Of a stretch of DNA of 64,000 nucleotides, positions 54,399 to 64,000 are shown in pieces. The notes under the pieces were generated by a model. That model searched no databases, was not told the DNA's origin, and saw nothing but the letters and a program-made list of their open reading frames with translations. This DNA is from Manihot esculenta (taxonomy: Eukaryota; Streptophyta; Magnoliopsida; Malpighiales; Euphorbiaceae), in contig NC_035170.2 in NCBI RefSeq assembly GCF_001659605.2, forward strand, positions 9,749,508 to 9,813,507. Reading direction: 5' to 3'. The translations under genes and the position numbers were made by a program. Numbering within the stretch: position 1 is the stretch's first letter; each line of letters starts with the position of its first letter.

Positions 54399-56330
54399 AA
54401 TTACTCAACAATTGAAAGTGACTTTACTTTTATCTTCGAGATTTCTACATTTTTCAAGCTCTTGAATATCTTTTGCTATAATTATTTTAAAAGAATTTTA
54501 TAAATCGCTTACCAAATTAAACTTTGTCATCTTAAATAATGAAGATTTACAAGAATCTTGTTTTACAAGTATGCCATTGGTTTATTTTGCTTCTACATGA
54601 CCACTGGACTACCTTACCTATAATAGTTGGGTTTAGAAACGTCATGCAAGATTTTCAGCCACTCTTTTTATGATTGCAACTTTCAAGACATTATTTGCTG
54701 TAATCCTTCGATTACTTTATAGTGCAGATCAATGATGGTTTTCAAAGTTAACCGTGAAAGCGCAGCTAAGAGAGATGCAACTTTGATAGAACAAGCATCA
54801 TCATCAAATCCCATAAGGAAGTTTGTCCTAAAGTTTCATTGAGTTGTATAAGAAGTTGTAGAGTCCACTATTGATATTGATGTTAATCCGCAGATTCTAG
54901 CAAGTAAAGGGAAAAAAAATAAATTTTGTGGATTTGGAGAGTGATCACGAGGTTGATTTTATTCATTATTAGAACCGATCTAAGAAGAGGGTTAAGTTGG
55001 TGATTCACTGTAACTCTCACACTCTCACATCCTTCAGGGTGCTTCTAGTGCTTGGGTGGTTCACACTAATGATCTAATAAGCTTTCCCTTACTTTCTCCA
55101 TTGTTTTCGAGTATTTGTTTATCTTTTTTTTTTTTTTTTTTCTCATATTTATTTTTTAGAGGTTGGGCTTAGTGGACCAGATTTGGAGGTCGTGGTGATA
55201 TCTGAGTGTTAATTCTATCTTTAATTCTACCTCCTTTCATATTGTAGCTGCAACATTGAGAGAGATAGTAGATGTCCTACTTTGATTTTATGAAAATTGC
55301 TATACTTGCTTGGAAAAGTTTGTAAGAGAAGTTTGATTGTACTGCCTCAGCTAAAATAGTTTTGAGGTGCTTGATGATTTATAGTAATGCGATAAGATTG
55401 AGACTTTGATTCCTAAGAAGCAATTTGAAGAACCCCTTAAAAGCAATGATGGGATAAATCAACTGAAATCTTCTTTTCATTTTAATTTGTCATCAGATTG
55501 TTCAAGCTAAGAAACTTGAGAAGCATAAATGTGAGTTAGGATAGTTTCTTCAACTCTTGAAAGGAAGCCAAAAAAACAACAAAAGTAATAGATTGACGAC
55601 ACAATATAAAGAATAGTAAAAAGTGATAATAAGAGAAGTTTATATCTTGGACTTATAAATTTATTAAAAAAAATAATACAGAGGTTGACAAACACCAAAC
55701 ATTAGGAAAAGTGTATTTTCAATAACAATCAAACAGTAAATAATACAAATTAGTGTTTTAATTTAACCTAAATACTAAACACTATCAGGGCCGAAACCCT
55801 GAATTTTGAACAATAAGATTTTAGGATCATTCAATCCAATCGCAATCTAAATGTAAGCTGCAATTAGCTGCAACAACTTAAGCAATAACAACCACCACTT
55901 AAATAATAGAATCATGTTTTGCCTCTACTATTAAATACAGCAAATTTTTAGCTGTCCCCTGGATTTCTATGTATTGCAATACAAACCTTTCAACTGTTTC
56001 AGTCTACAAGCATTTTCAGTTGAAGCACAGGGAAACAAAACTTGCATGTTTAAATGTAGAACTTCACTTTGTGTTAAATTCTAATACCAAATATGCTACA
56101 TTCTTCCGCTTTTCCATCTATCAAATCTTCTGGAATTCAGTATATGTGAGAGGATAATAGATAGCATAGAAAATTTTGAAGTTTATGCGTTTACAGAAAA
56201 TGCAGCACCCACATACGTAATTTGTAACAGGTAGCCCATGCTTCTGAAACTTCTTTCTTTTTTTTTCCTTTGGGGTTCATTACTTCATTTACATTTGAAC
56301 ATTATTTAATCATGCCAATACATTGACCGA
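54399..56330. other. Intergenic DNA between Harbinger and the YJU2 gene
   Basis: Mostly AT-rich without an intact frame. Around 54720-55200 the base composition is more balanced and short readable stretches appear (for example RESAAKRDATLIEQASSSNP), broken by many stops; a decayed coding fragment is possible but unassigned. The left end of the YJU2 3' UTR should lie close to 56300. Confidence 0.5.
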
Positions 56331-59300
56331 CTACTCATCATCACTATTGTAGTTCTGGCATAATGATAGGAGTCCGGTGTTTGTGTCATTACCTTCTCCC
56401 TCCACTTGTTTACTCTCTTCAGCTGAAGCCAGCTTGCTACCATCAGAAGCTCCGACTGGTTTCTTAACAACTGCAATCCTCACAAATGGAGATATGAGCT
56501 TGGGCTTGGCATCACTCTGCATCTTCAACGTACTTGAAGTTTCTGCTATCAACCAACCAAAAATTAAATGTCAGCACCTTCATATTAATATTCTTATCTT
56601 TTTTACTTGTATCATTATTATGCTGGGATGTAAGATAGATACTTCTACAGATATAGGACCTCTGATGCAGACAACACCCAACGTAGCTGCAAGAAATTTC
56701 ACACGGCTTATACATATATATATGCCTTGCTTTAAACAAGGGGTAGGGATTAAAATAATCCAAACCGTTGATCAATCTCTATCATAACTAGTACTTTAAT
56801 TTTGGACATGTTTGAGTGTAGACTCCAAAAATAACTATTGAACATAATCTAAAAAACAGAACTTACATATATTAAAAAACAGAACTTACATACATTGAGA
56901 AACAAAAAACACACACACATATATATATATATATCATGTTTTCCCTCTATCCCATTCCTCCCATAATATATGCCTTGGCACATGCTTATGGGAAAATATT
57001 GAATTAAATGCATGCTATGTCAGTAATTTGGAAATTTTGGCACATACCATCCAAGTTTGACTATAATTGATACCAAAATTAAAGGTTAGGCATATAATTG
57101 AGTAATTGACCAACTTTAAGTACTAATAATTGAAAATGAGCTAAAAAATGCCATCATTAACCATTTGCATAATCAGCATTCACCAAGAATATGGACACTT
57201 ATTTATAACCATGGAAACTACTGGACTAATGAAAACCTCCAACAAAACAATCAATCAAGACTAGAAAGTGCAAAAGGAATAAAAATAGAACAGTTGACAC
57301 ACACATATACACATGCAAGAAAGAATGCACACTAATATATTTAATTTTAATTTGTAAAATATTCAATTGTAGAAGTATTTCAATTTTCTAGAAGTTAAAC
57401 AGGTGTCAGAAATGGGGAAAAAACTTGCCTCCATTGTCTGTGCTATCCGAAACATTGGCCTTTGTTAGTGCATCTGTTGGTTTACTAGGATTTTCATTGG
57501 AAATTTTTCTCCTCTGCAAAGAATGCAAGTAAAACCACCTTATCATACATTAAGTTGATGAATTTATTATTTCATCACAATAAAAAGCATGGACTGATGG
57601 ACACCATCCACGGGCTTCCCTCTTATACTACAAATAGAGTAATTATTTAACGATTCATAATCACAAGGACTTGTGAATGGATTGAAGCAATATGGTTGTA
57701 AAAATCCACAAAGCATTCACATGTGAGATTCATCAAAAGATACAAGGCCCATAGCACTCATGTTATATAGAAAATGCCACTATATCAAAATTAAAATATG
57801 AGCACTCATAAAATTAGCATACCAATAGAATTATTATTAAACTATTTTCTCAGCACTACAGTTAGAAGGAAATATGAGATGGGAAAAAAGAAAGAAAGAA
57901 AGAAAATGGGGGTTAGAAACTATTTTGCATCATTTGATAGGGTGGGAGAGATATAGAAAGAAAATAGGAGAGATGTCTCACCCAAACCAAAATTTTAACC
58001 TCAAATAGATGATAAGGGAGAAGGAAATGAGTGATTCATTCGTTGTATATTTTACAAGGAAAATATGGATCTCAGTACTATATTTCACAATTCACATATT
58101 GAAAGAAAAGAAAAATTATCATTTGTTTTTCTTTTCCTTCCATTTTCACAACTTCCCTAACAAGTATATGGGTGGATAACATTTTGCTCCCAATGTCCCA
58201 CTTAACTATTCCTCCTTTTTTTCCATCATTCAATTTTCCACCCATCCTAACAAGCAAACTGTTGGAAACTTGAATCCTGGAATGAAATCAACCCACCCAG
58301 TCCAGAAGTAACACTTATTACATCTATATGGTGCGGGTTTTAAATCAAAGTTGTGCTTTTATTGTTTCAAAGTGCCCTGGACAAACAATAATGGTTGCCA
58401 CAGCCCACAGGGACCATTAGAGATCCTTATCTTCCCCATTTAAAGTAGCAAAATGAATAAAAATTCATAGTTTAAAGATTCTTAAATGAATATAAAATAT
58501 AAAAGTACTCTCAACATCAAAACAATTATTTATTGAGAAAAGAAGTCATGACTTGTGTAAAAATGATTAGACAAACCAGCCAAAATGAATTGTATATCCA
58601 AAGTGCGACCAACAAGAAGTCCACATTACAAGATTATGATACCTTTGGATTATCATTCGATGTTTCACCATGGCCATTTGAAAGCTGATTGGAATCTTCA
58701 TCATCATCCAAATCTGAATCAGAAATCCTTCGAATAACCTCTTTTGGCCTCCGCTTTAAAATTCAACAACAAAGAAAATTGTGTTACTAACGGTCATCCA
58801 CTAAGACAAGAAAAGAATGTAAAACGTGACATGAGTGAGTAACCAACACAAAACCAGCACAAAGAGAATGTAACAACTAACTTCAAAAATTGATTTAATT
58901 AGTGCCTCATCTTCTTCTTCCAACTTCTTCTCCTGCCAGAACAAAAATACATTGTCAGTGTCAGAACAAGGGGATACAGCTCATAAATTAAAAAGTAAAA
59001 AATTACCGGCAAAAACTAAGCATTTCGCCAATTAGTTAGTGGCATACATCTTGCAATAACTAAGAGATGAGAAAGGACAATGCTATCCATTAAAGAAATC
59101 AGACCGTAAAGGCGTAAACCCTCCACAAATTTCCTACATCGATAGTGATACAACAAGGCATACTAAGATGTTATAGGATCTTCCACAAAATATTCAAATT
59201 TAATAAATTGGCAGGGGTCAACATTAAGTATGGCCTCAAACCTGAATTTTACATATTAGAATCTACAGAAGTCTAAAGCAGTAAGCAAGAAACAACCTTT

Positions 59301-60452
59301 TATTTTCCTAAGTAAAAAATAAGTTCTGTGTTGCTATGATAACTCACTTGCTTTATATATGGGTTTGTGTTTTGTGCGTGTATGTAAACCTAATCCTACC
59401 CCAAATGCTTATGACGGTCAAACATTAAGAATCCTAAATACCAGAGAATTAGATTCATGACAGCATTACAAATTAATGTATCAAAGACAGAAAATACAAA
59501 CCCAGTGATTTTTATAGTTAAACATTGACATGTTCCCAACTATATAGATGGTATCAAATATGTTTTAAGAAATTAAACATAGGCATTAAAAGCACAGTAC
59601 CTTTTCTGCAGCTGTCTTCTGCAAGGCCTCGAGCATTGCATCCACGCTCACAGTTGCATGTCTTGACTACAAGCCCAAAAAGAAAATGATTCTATTAGAA
59701 TGGAATAAAAAAAAACATGACATTTGAACCGCCATTCCCACCACACCTAAAGTATGAAATAAAGAAAATCCCAAGTACCTTCATAGACTTCATTTCATCA
59801 AGTGCGGCAAGGATGTCCATCTCTCTCTTAGAATCCAAGGTCCGGTTCTCCAATGATTTCATTGCATCACCCATCTCCTCAGCATCCCTTTTTTGCTTTT
59901 GCTTATCAGCTTCCTAGTACAACCAATAATCAAAAACAAATATTAACCAAATACTGCAACAGAATTAAACCTAAAAACATTAAATAGCAAAAAAGAAAAT
60001 CCAAATAGACACAAACCTCATCCTCAGCGCGCCAGGGTTCGAAATTTCGCGTAGCTCCACTCTCAACGACATAATCGGAATTCTGAGGATCAGTCTTTAT
60101 GGCAAGCTCAGCGGAACATTTGGTGCACTTGAAATAAAACCTAAATATTTGAATTCCCAGATATGTCTGCCAAAATAATCAATTGATTCCAAAACCCATC
60201 AGCCAAAGAATACAAAAATCATTCAAAGATCAAATCGAATATAAGAAAACAGACCTCGCCAATAACGTCTTCCTTGCGAGAATTGAACTTGGTGCCCTTG
60301 TAGATATAATTACCGCAAGTGTTACAACGGATGCTCATGGGAAGCATCATCCGGACCTTAATCTGCTGATTCTTCGGTCTCCGAATACGGGGAAGCTTCG
60401 ACGGGTCAAAATCCGGTGGATAATACTTGTTCAAAACCTTTCTTTCTCCCAT
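56331..60452 (-). CDS. YJU2: Splicing factor YJU2/CWC16 (CCDC94 family), 8 exons
   Basis: Exons on the minus strand: 60452-60255, 60166-60017, 59913-59779, 59666-59601, 58932-58882, 58753-58643, 57513-57429, 56542-56331; all phases join to 335 codons plus stop. YJU2 joins the spliceosome with the Prp19-associated complex and promotes the first (branching) step. The N-terminus [20 protein letters not shown] is the hallmark of this branch; the paralogue CCDC130 differs here. Cys pairs at residues 43/46 ([12 protein letters not shown]) and 80/83 ([10 protein letters not shown]) form the zinc-binding core. [17 protein letters not shown] follows, then helices ([20 protein letters not shown]) and an acidic stretch [12 protein letters not shown] with basic clusters ([14 protein letters not shown]), likely nuclear targeting. 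The C-terminus ([10 protein letters not shown]) is typical. Intron 7 is GC-AG. No damage seen; it should be a working gene. Confidence 0.95.
56543..57428 (-). other. GC-AG intron 7 of the YJU2 gene
   Basis: On the minus strand exon 7 ends GACAATGGAG and the intron starts GCAAGTTTTT; the acceptor is GATAGCAG before AAACTTCAAG. Joining gives [12 protein letters not shown] in frame. A GT four bases further in would break the frame with either nearby AG, so the GC donor is needed. Confidence 0.85.
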
Positions 60453-60995
60453 CCTTCTTCTCTACTATCTACTGTTGGGATTGGATTAAATGTTAGTTTT
60501 TCAATTTACAGCAGGAGATTCAGAGAGGGGAAACGATTGCATCTATCCCAAATTGAGTTGCTTTAAAGGGTTAATTTTTTATGGGTCTGTAAAAATGGTT
60601 GCCAAAACCAACATAAAAACCAACCAGAAACAAAAAATTATATCCAATTTATCACAATATTCAAAAGCCTAAAAGAAGGGAGGAATCATCAAGAACAAGA
60701 GAAAGAGCTTACAGAACAACAATGTCAACACGGCAGGGAAAGATCTTCTCAGGGGCCCGAGGATAGAATCAAAGAAGGAGGTAGAAGAAATTGCTTGCCC
60801 AAAGTCTTTAGGGATTTAGAACAGGTCTACAACGTCGCAGGGCTATGAAAAGAAGAAGAAGAAGAAGACTAGAAGAAAGGAAATGGCCAGATGAGCAGCA
60901 GCACAGCGCTGGGAGCAGTCAAGGTCATCGAGGAGAAGGAGAACGACTCGCAGCAGCCAGATACCGATTTAGGGATTTGGAGGAAATGTTAAGGA

Positions 60996-61039
60996 TGGGC
61001 TGATTGGTGGGCTCTTTTTCTCCTGGGTTTGGCTGGGCT
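60996..61039. promoter_or_regulatory. Three TGGGCT motifs upstream of YJU2 (site II-like)
   Basis: TGGGCT occurs at 60996-61001, 61008-61013 and 61034-61039, about 550-590 bases upstream of the YJU2 start codon on the other strand. Clustered TGGGCC/T boxes (site II elements, bound by TCP factors) mark many plant housekeeping promoters. Whether these lie at the right distance depends on the unmapped start site. Confidence 0.45.
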
Positions 61040-61044
61040 AAACT

Positions 61045-61987
61045 TTTGCATGTTGTTTATAAGGGAAATGCTAATAGATAAAAATATATATATAATAATT
61101 AATAATTAATTAAAGAGAAAAAATAATAATAAACACTTTTCAATTAATAGTGTTGAGAGTGTGATAATCATTTTGAGAAGATAATTATTCTTAATATTTC
61201 TCTATTTATAATAATATATTTTCATTATATTATAATTTATATTTAATTAGATATATCAATTTCATTAACAGATTTTAATATTGAATTACATTTAAAAATA
61301 TAAAAATTAAATATTTATAAATAATAATAAATTTATATTATTTTATAAGTAATTAAAATAAAAAAAATTACAAAACTATATATATATATGCCAACTCTTA
61401 TATATTTTATATGTAATTTTCTATTAATTTTTATACAATATGATAATTTATTATTTGAATAATTAATTAAATTTAGTTTTTTATTATTATAATATCAAAG
61501 TATATTATGATAATAATTTAGTTAGTTTTCATGTATGAATTTTTGTATTTTACTTAGTTTTGTAATTTTATTTCATGATAAAAAAAATTAGTTTAATATA
61601 ATTAAATATTAATATAAATTTAAAATAATTTTATATATATAATCAGATAAAAGAGAAAATAATGAAATTGGCCAAGAATACCTCTAATTTTTAATATTAT
61701 TTACAACTATATTATTAATTATTATAATTAATCTATTCTAAATAAGATAATAATTGAAAAATATTAGCTATAGAATTCTTATTATATTAAGATTCTAAAT
61801 GAATTATAATAAAATATACTTTTATTTTTAAAATTAAGTAATAATATAAAATTAAAATTTTAATTTTAAAATTATTTTACGTATATTTAATATAATCCTA
61901 AAGAGAATATAATTCTTTATGAGTAGAATTCCCAATAATACTAAGCCAATTAAAGAAAACTACAAAACTGGTGGATTAAAATTTTTA
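61045..61987. other. Very AT-rich intergenic DNA
   Basis: Almost only A and T, with short TA runs. No gene, repeat unit or element end was recognised until the MULE begins. Confidence 0.6.
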
Positions 61988-64000
61988 GGGTAAACTGCAA
62001 TTTAGCCCCTCTAGTTTAGTGAAATATAAACCTTTCATCCCTCTATTTTAAAAAATCGTCAATTTAGTCACTGTGATTTTTAAAAATTATGCGATTGGTC
62101 CCTCCCGTTAGATTTTCAGTTAAGACACCGTTAGTCTTAGGTAAAAGACTAAAATACCCATCATTAATATCATTCTCTAACGGGATCTAACCTGCTCTCC
62201 ATTTGATTTCTCAAAGCATACGAGAAACAGAAGGTGGAGCTCCATTTCTCTCACCCATTTGGATCTGTCGAATCTCATCTCTATTCGGCTCACCCATCTG
62301 GATTTGTCGAACCTCATCTCTATTCGGCAAAGCTGTGGCGCTTATTTTATAAAGATCAATTTTAGGTAATATATATATGAATTACTTGGTCGAATATAGT
62401 AAATATTAGGGTATTGTGCTTTTTTATGATTTAGGGTGTTGGGTATTTTTATGATTTAGGGATTAGGGTTAGGGTTTTACGATATGATTAGGTTTTTGAC
62501 AATTCAGGGATTAGGGTTACCTGTTTTAAAATTTGTGTTTTATTATTAATGTTATTTTTTGGTTATTTGACGAAAATGGTGGTTCCATTATATGAATTGG
62601 TCCTGCACTTTGAGAAGGAGATTGTCATTGTGTGTAATGTTAATCCAGATATGTACTCATACTTTAGTCTATTATTAGATTGCCATAAGGCATTTAGGAT
62701 TAAGTTAGACTTTATGGATATTATTTCTAGTTGTGGAATACATGTTCAAGGGGATGATGATGTGAATAAATTGTTTGAAAAGTATGCTGATAATCCTCTG
62801 ATAAAAATGAATTGCTATGAGAAACATTATGCATTATCTGTGATTGCTGATGGGCCCTTGAAGTTTGCTTTGAACACTGAATCTGGTAGGAAAAGTGAAC
62901 CTCCACCTTTCAAGCCCTTTTGGTTAAAGCAATATGAGATGAAAGAAAAGTGCAATAATGAAAAATGTGAAAGTAGTAAAGGAACAGAAAAGATTATTTT
63001 GGAAGTTGAGGATATTAAGGTGAATTCTGAAAATGATGCAAATGAATTCATAAATGAGACTGTTTATGATGAGTTTGTATTTATGGAAGGAAGAAATGAT
63101 GGAGATCAAACTGTTCATAAAAATAATACATCTGAAGCACCTTCAAGTGACTTTATAGAGGTACCCTTGACGGCTCAATCTGAAATACTAGTTGATGGGG
63201 ATGGAGGCACTAATTGTACCATGGGCAGTGGTAGAAATGAAAATAGGGGCAAGGGTAAGGGTAGAGTCGGTGTAAGTATAAAAGGCAGAGGAAGGGGCTT
63301 AGCTAGGGGTAGGGGTAATGGGAGAGACAATTTTAGTGTAAGAGGCAGAGGAAGGGGCTTAACTAAGGGCAGGGTAAGGGTAGTGGAAACAATTTGGAGT
63401 CTGCTGATGCTAGTGGCAGTGGAATAACTAGGGGTACTAAGAATGGCAAGGATAAATCTACAGAATCAGAAATGATTGAGAGTGAAAATGAATATAAATT
63501 TGAGTCCTCTGATGGCAGTGATTGTACAAAAACTGTTGGAATTGATGAATTAGATGAGATTAGTAGTGATAGTCATGTAGATTTAGAAGTTGAGTTAGAT
63601 GAAATGGATATTGCTAAGGATAGTGATGGGTTGAGCAACTTAGAGTCAAAAGCTTCAATAGATTCATCATCATTAGATGGTGACAATGCACCAGACCAGA
63701 AGGATCATTTGTATGGATTTTACAATAATCCATTTACATATAATGGTGAAAGTGAAGTCCAATTTGAGATTGGTAAATGTTTTGTTGATGCTTCTGCATT
63801 TAGGAATGCTTTACGAGATTATGCTATTAAGGGTGGTTATGTTATTATAAGGGAAAAAAATGATTTGAAAAGGGTTACAGCTATATGTGCCACCGCTGGT
63901 TGTCCATGGAGAATACATGCATCAATGATTCCAGATGGTAAAACCTTTATGATTAAAACAATGGCAAGTGATCATACATATATTAGGCCAATGGGTAATA
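61988..64000 (+). mobile_element. MULE transposon, 5' part (continues past the window)
   Basis: The left end GGGTAAACTGCAATTTAGCC, followed by TTTAGTGAAATATAAACC and a long region of the CAATTTAGTCACTGTG type, is typical of terminal inverted repeats of plant MULEs. A MULE protein gene starts about 560 bases inside. The right end lies outside the window, so inverted repeats and target duplication cannot be checked. Confidence 0.7.
62549..64000 (+). pseudogene. MULE transposase N-terminal region with one frameshift, partial
   Basis: The first frame (62549-63427; the methionine at 62576, MVVPLYELVLHFEKE, is the likelier start) carries a PB1-like N-terminal domain, an acidic linker and Arg-Gly repeats (GRGRGLARGRGNGRDNF, about 63290-63345). 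Near 63370 the frame switches: a G run is one base short, and the Gly/Lys/Ser-rich reading continues in the next frame. That frame stays open to the window end through an acidic linker (DELDEISSDSHVDLEVELDE) and a Mutator-type DNA-binding domain with VDASAFRNALRDYAIKGGYV and CPWRIHA. The catalytic core would follow outside. The shift could be a true mutation, an assembly error or a spliced-out segment. Confidence 0.75.

Noticed and set aside
57423..57426. GT donor just inside YJU2 intron 7 instead of GC
   Set aside because: Using it leaves the wrong phase for both nearby acceptors and loses the ETSSTLKMQ frame.
1..64000. tRNA, rRNA or snRNA genes
   Set aside because: Only tRNA-complementary primer sites of retroelements were seen; no full RNA gene could be supported by eye.

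Overview
The window is plant nuclear DNA, from a dicot by its intron style and transposon families. A Euphorbiaceae or other Malpighiales source is only a guess. The evidence is spliced genes with short exons and AT-rich introns, plus plant-type transposons: a Tekay/Del chromovirus, copia, TRIM, LINE, MULE, hAT and PIF/Harbinger. No prokaryotic features, rRNA or tRNA genes were seen. Two host genes can be modelled completely; most of the rest is transposon-derived.

Layout. 1-12,030: an old non-coding repeat with a 596-bp tandem duplication, split by a young, apparently intact 9,994-bp Ty3/gypsy chromovirus on the minus strand (identical-length 2,320-bp LTRs, 5-bp target duplication, one 1,681-codon gag-pol frame). 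12,040-13,450: decayed MULE gene. 15,088-15,405: fold-back element. 15,937-17,022: a three-LTR TRIM with a perfect target duplication. 17,040-20,280: LINE RNase H remnant, then an LTR/promoter-like block and a 1.4-kb array of alternating mini-palindromes. 20,640-25,250: small repeats, a degenerate LINE interrupted by a hAT-type MITE, and AT-rich DNA.

25,508-50,276 (+): a 20-exon TTC27-like tetratricopeptide-repeat gene (921 aa as modelled). Its intron 7 holds a copia deletion derivative. Its 11.5-kb intron 14 holds two related copia copies in opposite orientation, another LTR-element fragment, a second TRIM and a 1.16-kb hAT-type element. 51,268-54,395: a nearly complete PIF/Harbinger transposon with a disabled transposase. 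56,331-60,452 (-): an 8-exon gene for the spliceosomal step-I factor YJU2/CWC16 (335 aa as modelled), with a candidate site II promoter near 61,000. 61,988-64,000: the 5' part of a MULE with one apparent frameshift, running off the window.

The two host genes converge tail to tail across about 6 kb that contains the Harbinger element. Each gene model needs exactly one GC-AG intron. The most unusual structure is the mini-palindrome array at 18.9-20.3 kb. The inverted copia pair inside a transcribed intron and the two multi-LTR TRIMs are the next most interesting. All exon borders and domain calls were made by eye from the sequence and the known families; no alignment or database search was run.
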